From an uncultured Actinomyces sp. (GTDB lineage Bacteria; Actinomycetota; Actinomycetes; Actinomycetales; Actinomycetaceae), in NCBI GenBank assembly GCA_938041695.1, contig CALISI010000035.1:1-23160 (forward strand): a DNA stretch of 23,160 nt. The letters run 5' to 3'. A model generated the notes under the pieces. The model ran no database searches and had not been told where the DNA came from. It saw only the letters and a list, made by a program, of their open reading frames with translations. A program made the translations under genes and the position numbers. Below are positions 1-8,308 of the stretch, one piece after another. Position 1 is the first letter of the stretch; the number at the start of each line of letters is the position of its first letter.

Positions 1-298
1 TGATCCACTGGGCGAATCGCGGCTTTGACGCCTGCGCGTACTCGGGGTTCGGCTGCCCGTCCGGGTGCGCCGAGTGAGCGGACAAATATGCCTTTTGAGC
101 CAGAATCCCGCGCCACGTGTCGACCATGTCCATGGCATGTGGCGCCAGGATCGGTTCTGCTCGCGAGAGCAGCTCTGCGTCATCGGGCTGGACGTGCGCG
201 GCGGTCTCAATCTGGCGTAGATCCTCAAGTGTGAGCGGGGACGTGGGGACGGCATCGGTGCCGTAGGTGTACCCCGACGAGTGGTCGTAAGCGGTCAT
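1..298 (-). CDS. Protoglobin-domain protein (N-terminal 99 residues; runs off the window)
   Basis: The minus strand is open from an ATG at 298-296 to the window edge. The translation begins MTAYDHSSGYTYGTDAV and continues SPLTLEDLRQIETAAHVQPDD, then a helix ending DMVDTWRGILAQKAYL and HPDGQPNPEYAQASKPRFAQW. This YTYGTD...SPLTLEDL...W...HPDGQPN..Y....RFxQW layout is the N-terminal half of actinobacterial protoglobin-type haem proteins, which bind gaseous ligands; the haem-ligating region would lie beyond the edge. A strong Shine-Dalgarno (AAGGAGG) lies six bases before the ATG. The gene is divergent from the antiporter at 462. The family call rests on remembered resemblance of the N-terminus only, and the proximal histidine cannot be checked. 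Confidence 0.72.
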   Translation of the reverse strand, partial: MTAYDHSSGYTYGTDAVPTSPLTLEDLRQIETAAHVQPDDAELLSRAEPILAPHAMDMVDTWRGILAQKAYLSAHSAHPDGQPNPEYAQASKPRFAQWI

Positions 299-324
299 GC
301 GAACCTCCTTGACGCTTTCCACTA

Positions 325-330
325 ATTCTA
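325..330 (-). promoter_or_regulatory. Candidate -10 element for the protoglobin gene
   Basis: On the minus strand the hexamer TAGAAT sits 27 bases upstream of the ATG and 15 bases upstream of the AAGGAGG ribosome site. No convincing -35 hexamer is visible at 16-18 bases. Position and match to TANNNT are the only support. Confidence 0.35.
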
Positions 331-449
331 GAACGTACCGTCCTCATCTGGATCTGTTCGACATGAGGTCGAGGAGTGGTGGGGGAGGATTGCAGGAAGG
401 CGCCGCCAGCGTCGTGAGATGACAGAAGCGCTGGTGGGGTTGTCCGAAA

Positions 450-455
450 TACAGT
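450..455 (+). promoter_or_regulatory. Candidate -10 element, leaderless start of the antiporter
   Basis: TACAGT ends six bases before the GTG at 462, so transcription would begin at or next to the start codon. No Shine-Dalgarno is visible before this GTG, which agrees with a leaderless message. The same spacing recurs at the GNAT, rsmA and TetR genes. There is no clear -35. Confidence 0.4.
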
Positions 456-461
456 TGACTC

Positions 462-2363
462 GTGGACCCCCTTCTTATCGCTCTGGCCGGAATGCTCATC
501 ATCGTGGCATGCCAATTCATCGCGCCGAAGGTGCGCGTGGCATCCCCCCTGATCCTGCTGGTCGTCGGCTTGGCGATCGGGTTTCTGCCGCAGGTGGGGG
601 CCATCGAGGTCGAGCCGCATCTCATCCTTGAGATCGTGCTGCCGCCGCTGCTGTTTTCGGCCGCAGTGCGTATGCCGACCATGGACTTCCGACGCGAGAT
701 GAACGCCGTCGCGATGCTTGCGATCCCCCTCGTGTTCCTGTCCGCCTTCGCGGTCGGCTTCGTCATCAACTGGCTGGTCCCCGTGATCTCCCTGCCCTGG
801 GGCGTCGCGCTGGGCGCGGTCCTGTCGCCGACGGACGCGGTCGCCGTCTCGATTGCGAAACGCTCCGGGGTCTCCCACCGCATCATCACAGTCCTCGAAG
901 GCGAGGGACTCTTCAACGACGCGACCTCGCTCGTCCTCCTGTCCGCCGCGATGAACGCCGGCCTGGCCGCCGACGAACACGCCCTCAACCCGGGCCTGCT
1001 CATCGGCAAGGTCGCCCTCGCGCTCGGTATCGCGGCCGCCATCGGATGGGTCGTTGGCGAGATCGGCGTGCGAGTGCGCGCCCTCATCAAGGAGCCCTCG
1101 GCCGACACCGTTTTCTCCTTCGCGATGCCCTTCATCGCCTCGATCCCCGCCGAGCACCTGGGAGGATCCGGCCTCGTCGCGGCCGTCGTCGCCGGCCTCG
1201 TCGTCTCGCGCCGACGCGCCGCCACGATCTCGGCGACGAACCGACGTTTCTCCCAGCAGAACTGGCAGACCATGACCCTCGTCCTGGAGAGCGGGATCTT
1301 CCTAGCGATGGGCCTGCAGGCCTTCGGCATTGTCGAGGAGACCGCCGCGTTCTCCGGCGGCTTGGCCTTCGCCGCGTTCCTCGCCGTCACGCTCGGTGGG
1401 CTCATCATGGCAATTCGCGCCGTGTTCATCGCGGTTATGCTCGCCTGGCTGGACCACCGGCACAAGCGTCGTCAGCGCCGCTACGAGGCCGAGGCCGCGC
1501 GCATCGAACGCTTCGAAAAGCGCATGCACGAGGCGAGTGAAGTCGACGCTGACATGCTCGAGGCCCGCGACCTGAGCCCCGAGCATTGGGAGAACGCGCT
1601 CGCCCACTATCGCCGACGCCTCAAGCGCCGTGCACGCCGCAACGCCATGCGCGGTTCCGACCTGGATTACTTCGAGAACGAGCCGATGGGCCCGCGCGAA
1701 GGCAGTGTCATCGTGTGGGCGGGCATGCGCGGTGCCATCACCCTGGCTGCCGCGCAGACAATCTCGACGCACGCCCCGATGCGCGCGCTCCTGCTCTCGA
1801 TCGCGCTGTTTATCGCGGCCGGGGCCCTCGTCATTCAGGGCTTGACCCTGCCCGCCCTCATCCGCATCGTCAAGCCGAAGATGGCGACGGGCGATATCTC
1901 AGAGGAGGAGCGTGGCAAGCTCCTGAAAGTGATGGGCTCCGCGCTGGTTGACACGGCCCTCGCTCAGGCGATTCACGAGGTCGATGGCAAGACCCTGCTC
2001 TCCGCCGGCGTCTCGCGCACACTGTCCCGGCTGGGGCACACGCTGACGGATGAAACTACGGGTGAGCAAGCGCGGACGGCGCATGCAGCAAACCGTGTCC
2101 TCACGGACGTCCTCCAGGACGCAGCCGGTGACGGTGATGACGAGGCGCGCGATACCGTCGACATGAGCGAGGAAGAGGTTGAGCGCTCCTTCACGCGCGA
2201 CCAGATCCGTGAACTGGCGCTGGAGGCGATCCACGCCCAGCGTGACGCGCTCCTGCAGGCCCGAGACGAGGGCATCTTCTCCTCGGCGGCACTGGAAGGC
2301 GCGCTCGCGCGACTCGACAACGAGGAGATCCTCCTGGTCTCCAGCAGCGGCGTCGGCCACTGA
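462..2363 (+). CDS. CPA1-family Na+/H+ antiporter (NhaP/YjcE type)
   Basis: A 633-residue membrane protein expected to exchange Na+ (or K+) for H+ across the cytoplasmic membrane, for pH and ion homeostasis. About 12 hydrophobic segments start right at the N-terminus. Family motifs are clear: SPTDAVAV (122-129), the ion-binding Asn-Asp pair in GEGLFNDAT (N152, D153), and WAGMRGAITLAAA (419-431) in a late helix. Between about 330 and 415 lies a strongly basic and acidic insertion rich in Arg and Glu, presumably cytoplasmic, just before the GMRGA helix. A hydrophilic tail of about 160 residues follows the last helix. I chose the GTG at 462 because the membrane domain begins there and a -10 hexamer fits a leaderless start. 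The stop lies 13 bases from the stop of the convergent GNAT gene. Confidence 0.9.
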   Translation: MDPLLIALAGMLIIVACQFIAPKVRVASPLILLVVGLAIGFLPQVGAIEVEPHLILEIVLPPLLFSAAVRMPTMDFRREMNAVAMLAIPLVFLSAFAVGFVINWLVPVISLPWGVALGAVLSPTDAVAVSIAKRSGVSHRIITVLEGEGLFNDATSLVLLSAAMNAGLAADEHALNPGLLIGKVALALGIAAAIGWVVGEIGVRVRALIKEPSADTVFSFAMPFIASIPAEHLGGSGLVAAVVAGLVVSRRRAATISATNRRFSQQNWQTMTLVLESGIFLAMGLQAFGIVEETAAFSGGLAFAAFLAVTLGGLIMAIRAVFIAVMLAWLDHRHKRRQRRYEAEAARIERFEKRMHEASEVDADMLEARDLSPEHWENALAHYRRRLKRRARRNAMRGSDLDYFENEPMGPREGSVIVWAGMRGAITLAAAQTISTHAPMRALLLSIALFIAAGALVIQGLTLPALIRIVKPKMATGDISEEERGKLLKVMGSALVDTALAQAIHEVDGKTLLSAGVSRTLSRLGHTLTDETTGEQARTAHAANRVLTDVLQDAAGDGDDEARDTVDMSEEEVERSFTRDQIRELALEAIHAQRDALLQARDEGIFSSAALEGALARLDNEEILLVSSSGVGH

Positions 2364-2376
2364 TTACGCGCAGACG

Positions 2377-2949
2377 TCAGTCCGTCGTCACCCGCGAGGC
2401 GTAGGTCGGGTTCTCGCTCACCGAGTTGAGTGCCTCCTCCAGGCGCTGCGGGGTGACGACGCCGTCGCGCGTCAGGACGCGGTAGGTCTGGCCGGCCTCG
2501 TGCGTGAGCATGTTCGTCACCGTAAAGCCGTTGCGCTCGTAGAACGCCAGGCGTCGCACGCGCTGCTGGTAGTTCCCGGCCTCACGGACAACCGGCTCGA
2601 TTTCGAGCAGCTGTGGCACGTCGCCGTAGCGCTCGCGGATGTGCGTGAGGATGCGCGAGCCGTAGCCTGCGCTGCGCGTGCGCCCGTCCACCGCGAGGAA
2701 GCCCAGGTAGAAGAGGTCGGGGAAAGCGAAGGAGAACGTCAGGGCGACCACGTTGCCAGCCCCGTCCTCGCCAGCGGGCAGGGACGGATCGATCCAGGCA
2801 AGGAAATCGACCTCGTCGAGCCTGGCGCTCTCCAGCAGCTCGGGAAGGGGGATCTGCTCCTCTGGCGGGAAGGACCGCTCGTAGATCTCCAGGACTTTGT
2901 CGGCGATCGGCCCCTCGGCGGGCACAGGAATCGGGGTGAGGTCGGTCAT
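2377..2949 (-). CDS. GNAT-family N-acetyltransferase
   Basis: A 190-residue single-domain protein of the GCN5-related acyltransferase fold, which transfers an acetyl group from acetyl-CoA to an amine. Motif A is visible as LGFLAVDGRTRSAGYGSRIL (82-101), with the R-x-x-G-x-G/A type pyrophosphate loop at RSAGYG (92-97). Motif B is visible as RRLAFYERNGF (132-142). Residues 22-45 (YERSFPPEEQIPLPELL) resemble the N-terminus of other actinobacterial GNATs of unknown substrate. The substrate cannot be deduced. The ATG at 2949 has no ribosome site; a TAGACT hexamer ends six bases before it, so a leaderless message is likely. It is convergent with the antiporter and divergent from the ABC transporter. 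Confidence 0.85.
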   Translation of the reverse strand: MTDLTPIPVPAEGPIADKVLEIYERSFPPEEQIPLPELLESARLDEVDFLAWIDPSLPAGEDGAGNVVALTFSFAFPDLFYLGFLAVDGRTRSAGYGSRILTHIRERYGDVPQLLEIEPVVREAGNYQQRVRRLAFYERNGFTVTNMLTHEAGQTYRVLTRDGVVTPQRLEEALNSVSENPTYASRVTTD

Positions 2950-2955
2950 GGAACC

Positions 2956-2961
2956 AGTCTA
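2956..2961 (-). promoter_or_regulatory. Candidate -10 element, leaderless start of the GNAT gene
   Basis: The minus strand reads TAGACT, then six bases (GGTTCC), then ATG. TAGACT is also the hexamer in front of the ABC transporter and rsmA. No Shine-Dalgarno is present, so transcription starting at the ATG is the simplest reading. Confidence 0.45.
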
Positions 2962-3083
2962 CTGGCTCGGTCTGTCGCCTCCAGGGACCGGGTCTGATGA
3001 ACGAGGCCGGGGCGGGGTTTCGGGCAAGGGACTGTGGCGTGCGGAACTGTCGTCAGGGTCGGGTCAGGGGACGATTAGGGCCC

Positions 3084-3130
3084 AGTGGGTGAACAGCGAC
3101 GGTCGGGCCGCGCGCCCACTCGCCTAGACT
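3084..3130 (+). promoter_or_regulatory. Candidate promoter and operator of the ABC transporter
   Basis: TAGACT at 3125-3130 is a plausible -10 hexamer, 36 bases before the GTG at 3167, leaving a short leader with a GAGGA ribosome site. Just upstream an inverted repeat, AGTGGGT (3084-3090) and GCCCACT (3114-3120), brackets the expected -35 region and could be an operator. No good -35 hexamer is seen. Confidence 0.35.
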
Positions 3131-3166
3131 TGTAGGCACAATCAACAGCAGATGTGAGGATGAAGC

Positions 3167-6100
3167 GTGCTAGAGCTCAAGGAGATCGTCAAGGCCTACC
3201 AGACCGCCAACCTCGTGCAGGTGGCGCTCAACAAGGTCTCCGTGGCGTTCCGCGACAACGAGTTTGTGGCCGTGCTGGGCCAGTCCGGCTCCGGCAAGAC
3301 GACGATGCTCAACGTCATCGGCGGCCTCGACCGCTTCCAGAGCGGCGACCTCGTCATCGATGGCATTTCGACGAAAAACTACAAGGCGCGCGACTGGGAC
3401 GCCTACCGCAACAACCGCATCGGATTCGTCTTCCAGGCCTACAACCTGATCCCCCACCAGAGCGTTCTCGCGAACGTCGAGCTGGCACTGACCCTCTCGG
3501 GCGTCTCCCGCTCCGAGCGCCGCAAGCGCGCCCTCGACGCTCTTGAACGCGTCGGCCTGAAGGACCACGTCAACAAGAAGCCCTCGCAGATGTCGGGCGG
3601 CCAGATGCAGCGTGTCGCCATTGCGCGCGCCCTCATCAATGACCCTGAGATCCTGCTGGCCGACGAACCCACGGGCGCCCTCGACTCCAAGACGAGCGTG
3701 CAGGTCATGGATCTGCTGCGCGACGTGGCCCGCGACCGCCTCGTCATCATGGTCACGCACAACCCCGAGCTGGCCCACCAGTACGCGACCCGCATCGTCG
3801 AGCTGGCCGACGGCTGCATCGTCGCCGACTCCGACCCCTTCGTGCCCGCCGCCGAAGACCGGCGCGAGGCCAAGCCCGCGCGTCGCACGTCGATGGGCTT
3901 CCTGACCGCCCTGTCCCTCTCCTTCAATAACCTGATGACGAAGAAGGGCCGCACCCTCATGACCTCCTTCGCGGGGTCCATCGGCATCATCGGCATCGCT
4001 GCGATCCTCGCGCTGGCCAACGGGACGAACGCATACATCGCAAAGACCGAAGAAGAGACGCTGGGCGCGTATCCGCTGACAATCCAGAAGACCGGCATCG
4101 ACATGACCGCCGCGCTGTCCGTGTCGGCCTCGGACTCCCAGGACTCCAAACCTGCGCCCGACGGCAAGGTCGGCGTCTCCAAGCTGCGCACTTTCGCCGA
4201 CAGGATCCGCGATGCGAAGACCAACGACCTGGGCTCGCTGAAAACCTATCTGGACAACAACGGCGGCGACATCAACTCGATGGTCAACGCGATCGAGTAC
4301 GACTACGACATCGTTCCGCAGATCTACCAGTCCGATACGTCCAAGGAGACCGTGCAGGTCAGCCCCGACCAGTCGATGAAGCAGATGGAGGCCGGTTTCG
4401 GCGGGGGCTCCTTCGGGTCGATGGTACAGACGAACGCCTTCTACCAGATGCCCGCCACGACCTCGCTGTACACCTCCGCGTACGACGTGGTCGCCGGGTC
4501 CTGGCCGACCGGCGCGAACCAGGTGGTCCTCGTCCTCGACGAGGACGGCAACATTCCCAACCTCTTCGAGTACACGCTCGGCCTGAAGGACCACAAGGAA
4601 TTCGATGACCTGATGCGCCAGTACTATCAGGGTGCTCTCACGGGCAAGAGCCAGTCCGGCGCGCAGTCGGGCGCCCAGTCGGGGGCGAGCACCGCGACCT
4701 ACGACTACTCCACGATCCTGGGCACCACCTTCCGCCGCGTCAACGCCTTCGACAAGTACACGTGGGATGACACCTACAAGGTGTGGACCGACCGTTCCTC
4801 CGACGCGGACTTCATGAAGAAGCTCGTGGATGGCGGCCAGCAGCTGACGATCTCCGGCATCGTCAAGCCCAACTCCGACAAGGGCGGCGCCCTGCGTCAG
4901 GGCATCGCCTACACGCCGGCCTTGACCTACCAGATCATCGAGGAGGCGGCCGCCAGCCCGATCGTGAAGGCGCAGCGAGCCAAGACCGACGTCGACGTGT
5001 TCACCGGCAAGACCTTCAAGGAACTGGCGGACAATCAGAAGAGACAGTCCGGCGGCTTCGACATGTCCTCCCTGTTCACCATCGACGAGTCTAAGCTCTC
5101 CGCGGCCTTCCAGATTGACCCCTCGAAGATGCAGATGGACCTGTCGGGCCTGGACTTTTCCGGCATGGACCTCTCCGGCCTCGATTTTTCGAACCTCGAC
5201 ATGTCAGGCCTGGACCTGTCCACCATCGACCTGTCGGCCCTGCGCGCCCAGTCCGGCGCCCAGTCGGGCATGACCTTTGATCTGTCCGGCCTCGACTTCG
5301 GGGAGCTGAGCAAGGACCTGCCGCAGCTGGCCAACGTGGACTTCCCGACGATTATTCGTTCGGCCCTGGCCGACGGTGCCGTCAAGGACGGCGCCGCCGA
5401 CTACCTGAGCGCACAGGCATCCCAGATCGCCCAGGGGTTCCAGGACTACGCCCGCGAGCAGATCGAGGCGGGAGGCTCGACGGACTTCGCGACCCTGGCC
5501 TTGGCCTATTTCTCCCAGCCCCAGGTGATGGAGCAGCTGCGAGCGGCCGTCTCTTCCGACCAGGTCGTCGACTCCCAAAAACTCGCAGCGAACCTGACGA
5601 AGGCCCTCGGGGACGATCCAGCCCTGGCCCAGATCGGCACCGACGTGTCCACCCAGGTCATGAACGCGATCTCCGCGCAGATCGCCGCCCAGCTGGGCAC
5701 CACCCTCACACAGGGGGTGAGCGCCGCCATCGGCCAGGTCATGCAAGAAGCCATGACGAACGCGATGACCTCGATGATGACGCAGCTGTCGACCACGATC
5801 GGCAACCAGATTGGCACCACCATGGAGCAGTTCGCCACCAACATGTCGAGCGCCTTCTCGATGGACCCGCAGGCATTTGCCGACGCTTTCCACTCCAACC
5901 TGGACGAGAAGTCCCTCGCGGCCCTCATGGCGACCATGTTCTCCACGAACGTGCCGACCCTGGAGACGAACCTGCGGAACCTGGGCTGGGCGGATATCGC
6001 CTCCCCGTCGAGCATCTCCATCTACCCCAAGTCCTTCGCAGACAAGGACAAGGTGAAGGCCGCCCTCGACGCCTACAACGCCGACAACAAGGCGGCGGGC

Positions 6101-6577
6101 GCGACCGATAAGGTCGTCACCTACTCTGACATCATGGGTGCGCTCATGAGCTCGGTGACCAAGATCGTCGACATCATCTCCTGGCTGCTCATCGCCTTCG
6201 TGTCGATCTCTCTCGTGGTCTCCTCGATCATGATCGCGATCATCACCTACATTTCGGTGCTTGAGCGCCGCAAGGAAATCGGTATCCTGCGGTCGATCGG
6301 TGCCTCGAAGGGCGACGTTTCGCGCGTCTTCAACGCCGAGACCGTCATCGAAGGCCTGTTGGCCGGCGTGATGGGCGTGGGCGTGACGTACGGGCTGTGC
6401 GCGATCGCCAACGGTATCGCCTACTCCTCCTTCAACGTGGAGAACATCGCCCAGCTGTCGCCCGTGACAGCGCTCGTCCTGATCGGCGTATCCGTCGGCC
6501 TGACCGTCATCGCCGGCATCATCCCGGCCTCACGCGCCTCGCGTCAGGACCCGGTCGAAGCGCTGCGCTCCGAGTGA
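3167..6577 (+). CDS. Fused ABC transporter ATPase/permease, MacB/FtsX type, with giant extracellular domain
   Basis: A 1136-residue fusion. Residues 1-225 are a MacB/LolD-class ATPase: Walker A GQSGSGKT (38-45), Q-loop Q90, signature MSGGQMQR (142-149), Walker B ILLADEP (162-168), switch H198. The permease follows: one membrane helix at about 265-288, a long extracytoplasmic stretch to about 1000, then three helices (about 1003-1032, 1060-1085, 1098-1122) forming an FtsX domain with the typical ERRKEIGILRSIGAS loop and a DPVEALRSE end. MacB-type proteins act as mechanotransmitters for peptide or antibiotic efflux or cell-envelope work rather than simple pumps; the substrate here is unknown. 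The roughly 710-residue extracellular part is far larger than the usual 200 or so and contains SGAQ-type repeats near 495 and pentapeptide-like repeats at 658-692. The GTG start is preceded by GAGGA. A hairpin terminator follows. Confidence 0.9.
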   Translation: MLELKEIVKAYQTANLVQVALNKVSVAFRDNEFVAVLGQSGSGKTTMLNVIGGLDRFQSGDLVIDGISTKNYKARDWDAYRNNRIGFVFQAYNLIPHQSVLANVELALTLSGVSRSERRKRALDALERVGLKDHVNKKPSQMSGGQMQRVAIARALINDPEILLADEPTGALDSKTSVQVMDLLRDVARDRLVIMVTHNPELAHQYATRIVELADGCIVADSDPFVPAAEDRREAKPARRTSMGFLTALSLSFNNLMTKKGRTLMTSFAGSIGIIGIAAILALANGTNAYIAKTEEETLGAYPLTIQKTGIDMTAALSVSASDSQDSKPAPDGKVGVSKLRTFADRIRDAKTNDLGSLKTYLDNNGGDINSMVNAIEYDYDIVPQIYQSDTSKETVQVSPDQSMKQMEAGFGGGSFGSMVQTNAFYQMPATTSLYTSAYDVVAGSWPTGANQVVLVLDEDGNIPNLFEYTLGLKDHKEFDDLMRQYYQGALTGKSQSGAQSGAQSGASTATYDYSTILGTTFRRVNAFDKYTWDDTYKVWTDRSSDADFMKKLVDGGQQLTISGIVKPNSDKGGALRQGIAYTPALTYQIIEEAAASPIVKAQRAKTDVDVFTGKTFKELADNQKRQSGGFDMSSLFTIDESKLSAAFQIDPSKMQMDLSGLDFSGMDLSGLDFSNLDMSGLDLSTIDLSALRAQSGAQSGMTFDLSGLDFGELSKDLPQLANVDFPTIIRSALADGAVKDGAADYLSAQASQIAQGFQDYAREQIEAGGSTDFATLALAYFSQPQVMEQLRAAVSSDQVVDSQKLAANLTKALGDDPALAQIGTDVSTQVMNAISAQIAAQLGTTLTQGVSAAIGQVMQEAMTNAMTSMMTQLSTTIGNQIGTTMEQFATNMSSAFSMDPQAFADAFHSNLDEKSLAALMATMFSTNVPTLETNLRNLGWADIASPSSISIYPKSFADKDKVKAALDAYNADNKAAGATDKVVTYSDIMGALMSSVTKIVDIISWLLIAFVSISLVVSSIMIAIITYISVLERRKEIGILRSIGASKGDVSRVFNAETVIEGLLAGVMGVGVTYGLCAIANGIAYSSFNVENIAQLSPVTALVLIGVSVGLTVIAGIIPASRASRQDPVEALRSE
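5138..5242 (+). repeat. Seven tandem pentapeptide-like coding repeats in the ABC permease
   Basis: Codons 658-692 read as seven consecutive five-residue units of the form D-(L/F/M)-S-x-(L/M/I), for example DLSGL, DFSGM, DLSGL, DFSNL. A partial further unit (DLSGLDFGEL) follows at about 705-714 after an SGAQSG spacer. This periodicity matches pentapeptide-repeat right-handed beta-helix proteins, although the central residue is Leu, Met or Ile next to Asp rather than the classical A(D/N)LXX. Confidence 0.75.
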
Positions 6578-6581
6578 GACA

Positions 6582-6623
6582 CGCGGCCTCGTCCCACCTC
6601 GGGGCGAGGCCGTGGCGCGTTTT
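6582..6623 (+). terminator. Hairpin terminator after the ABC transporter
   Basis: CGGCCTCG (6584-6591) pairs perfectly with CGAGGCCG (6605-6612), extendable by two pairs outward, with a 13-base loop. GCGCGTTTT follows. The T run is short, but the position directly after the stop codon is right. Confidence 0.6.
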
Positions 6624-6643
6624 CGGGGTGGGCTCGCCTGCGC

Positions 6644-6649
6644 TAACCT
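6644..6649 (+). promoter_or_regulatory. Candidate -10 element of the DJ-1 gene
   Basis: TAACCT lies 42 bases upstream of the ATG at 6692 and just after the preceding terminator. A purine-rich ribosome site (AAAGAGGA) precedes the ATG. No clear -35. Confidence 0.35.
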
Positions 6650-6691
6650 GGACGTAACGCTTGTTGCCGTCGCCGTGAGGAAAGAGGAATC

Positions 6692-7276
6692 ATGCCCACT
6701 CCCGAGAAGCTTGCCACCGACGCCACCGTCGCCATCATGCTGGCTGACGGCTTCGAAGAGGTCGAGGCCCTGGCCGTCGCCGACGTCCTGTACCGCGCCG
6801 GTGTGCGCTCGGACCTGATCTCCGTGACCGACGCGCGCCACGTAACTAGCTCGCACGGCATCCGCGTCGTCGCCGACCTCATGCTCGAGGACGTGGACCT
6901 GTCCACCTACACCGTCCTCTTCCTGCCCGGCGGCATGCCCGGCACCCTGGGCCTGAAGGGCACGCCCGCGATCCAGACCGAGGTACTGCGCCGTTCTGAC
7001 GAATCCCAGCCCATCGCGGCGATCTGCGCGGCCCCCTCGATCCTGTCCGAGCTGGGCGTCCTTGACGGCCGTCACGCGACCGCCAACCCCGCCTTCATCA
7101 AGGCCATCGCCTCCGGCGGAACGATCGTTCACGAGAACCCGGTCGTCGCCGACGAGTTCATCACGACCAGCCGAGGCGCCGGAACAGCCCTCGAACTCGG
7201 CGTCGAACTCGTGCGCCAGCTCCTGGGCGACGAGGCCGCCGAAGAGGTCTCCCGCGGCGTCGTGCTCACACGCTGA
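6692..7276 (+). CDS. DJ-1/PfpI superfamily protein (possible deglycase/glyoxalase III or chaperone)
   Basis: A 194-residue protein of the DJ-1 type. The nucleophile-elbow cysteine is C112 in the segment IAAICAAPSIL. The acidic partner segment GFEEVEALAV (20-29) aligns with the GAEEMETV region of human DJ-1, so E25 corresponds to its E18. The LPGGMPGT loop (78-85) is also typical. Family members have been described as methylglyoxal-detoxifying enzymes, protein or nucleotide repair factors and redox-responsive chaperones; which applies here cannot be read from sequence. Length is normal for the family. It has its own candidate promoter and a ribosome site, and ends 43 bases before tatD, with which it may be cotranscribed. 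Confidence 0.88.
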   Translation: MPTPEKLATDATVAIMLADGFEEVEALAVADVLYRAGVRSDLISVTDARHVTSSHGIRVVADLMLEDVDLSTYTVLFLPGGMPGTLGLKGTPAIQTEVLRRSDESQPIAAICAAPSILSELGVLDGRHATANPAFIKAIASGGTIVHENPVVADEFITTSRGAGTALELGVELVRQLLGDEAAEEVSRGVVLTR

Positions 7277-7319
7277 CGCCCGCCTTGCCCCGCCCCCCTC
7301 GAAAGGACACTCCCTCCGC

Positions 7320-8231
7320 ATGAGCCCGCGTAAGCCTCGTCCCTGGCCCGACGCGCCCGCGCCCCTGGCGGCGCCCGTGGTGGACAACCACACGCACCTG
7401 CCCACCCACGTCGGTGAGATCCCCCGGCGCGAGGGCGTGGCGCTCAGCCTCGAGGAGCAGCTGGACCGTGCCCGCGAGGTCGGCGTCACCCGCATGATTT
7501 CGAGCGCCTGCGAGCTGCCCGACTTCGACCCGATGATCGAACTGGCGCGCGCCCACGAGGGCGTGCGCGTCGCGATCGCGATCCACCCCAACGACGCGGC
7601 CCTGCACGCGGGCTGCGCCGACCCCTCGCCCGACGGGCTGGTTCCCACCGTGCGCGACTACCACGTGCCCCTCGTCGAAGCGCTGGTCGAGGTTGAGAAG
7701 CGTCTGAGCGACCCGATGGTCGTCGCGGTAGGGGAGAGTGGCCTGGACTACTTCCGCACGGCCGAACCCGGCCGCGAGGCACAGAAGGAGTCCTTCCGCG
7801 CACACATCGAGATGGCGCAGCGCGCCGACCTGCCCCTCCAGATCCACGACCGCGACGCCCACGAGGACACGATGGAGATCCTGCGCGAGTGCGCCAGCTC
7901 AGACCAGCGCATCGTCTTCCACTGCTACTCGGGGGACGCCGCCATGGCCGAGCACCTCGCCGAGCGCGGCTGGTACGCCTCCTTCGCCGGCCCCATCACC
8001 TACCCCGCGAACTCCGACCTGCGCGCCGCGCTCGCGGTCCTGCCGCGAGAGCTCGTCCTCGTCGAGACCGACGCCCCCTACCTGACGCCCGTGCCGTGGC
8101 GCGGCTGCCCCAACGCCTCCTACGTCATGGCGCACACCGTGCGTTTCATTGCGGACCAGTGGGGCGTCAGCGAAGAGGCGGCGTGCGACCAGCTGCGGGC
8201 GAACACTGAGGCGGTCTACGGCGCCTGGTGA
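7320..8231 (+). CDS. tatD: TatD-family metal-dependent deoxyribonuclease
   Basis: A 303-residue amidohydrolase-fold nuclease. Metal-binding residues of the family are in place: D22 and the H-x-H pair H24/H26 in VDNHTH, the glutamate in VAVGESGLDY, the histidines in LQIHDRDA and FHCYSGD, and the aspartate in ETDAPYLTP. TatD enzymes process DNA 3' ends and have been linked to DNA repair and DNA degradation. The reading frame is open upstream to 7062, but the ATG at 7320 follows a GAAAGGA site and puts the VDNHTH motif at the usual distance from the N-terminus. The position before an rpf gene and rsmA matches the tatD-rpfB-ksgA-ispE order of M. tuberculosis. Confidence 0.9.
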   Translation: MSPRKPRPWPDAPAPLAAPVVDNHTHLPTHVGEIPRREGVALSLEEQLDRAREVGVTRMISSACELPDFDPMIELARAHEGVRVAIAIHPNDAALHAGCADPSPDGLVPTVRDYHVPLVEALVEVEKRLSDPMVVAVGESGLDYFRTAEPGREAQKESFRAHIEMAQRADLPLQIHDRDAHEDTMEILRECASSDQRIVFHCYSGDAAMAEHLAERGWYASFAGPITYPANSDLRAALAVLPRELVLVETDAPYLTPVPWRGCPNASYVMAHTVRFIADQWGVSEEAACDQLRANTEAVYGAW

Positions 8232-8308
8232 GGGGCCTTTTCTCCCGTGATGACGCGGGTTCGACGAGGCCTTCGCGTCGTGTTGAACGGCGCCCACATG
8301 CTGGTGAA

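Noticed and set aside
3170..4594. Minus-strand open frame of 474 codons within the ABC transporter
   Set aside because: Mirror frame of a well-supported gene; no ribosome site or recognisable domain.
7062..7319. Upstream extension of the TatD frame into the DJ-1 gene
   Set aside because: The added residues are Pro/Ser/Arg-rich shadow sequence; the ATG at 7320 has a ribosome site and gives a normal TatD N-terminus.
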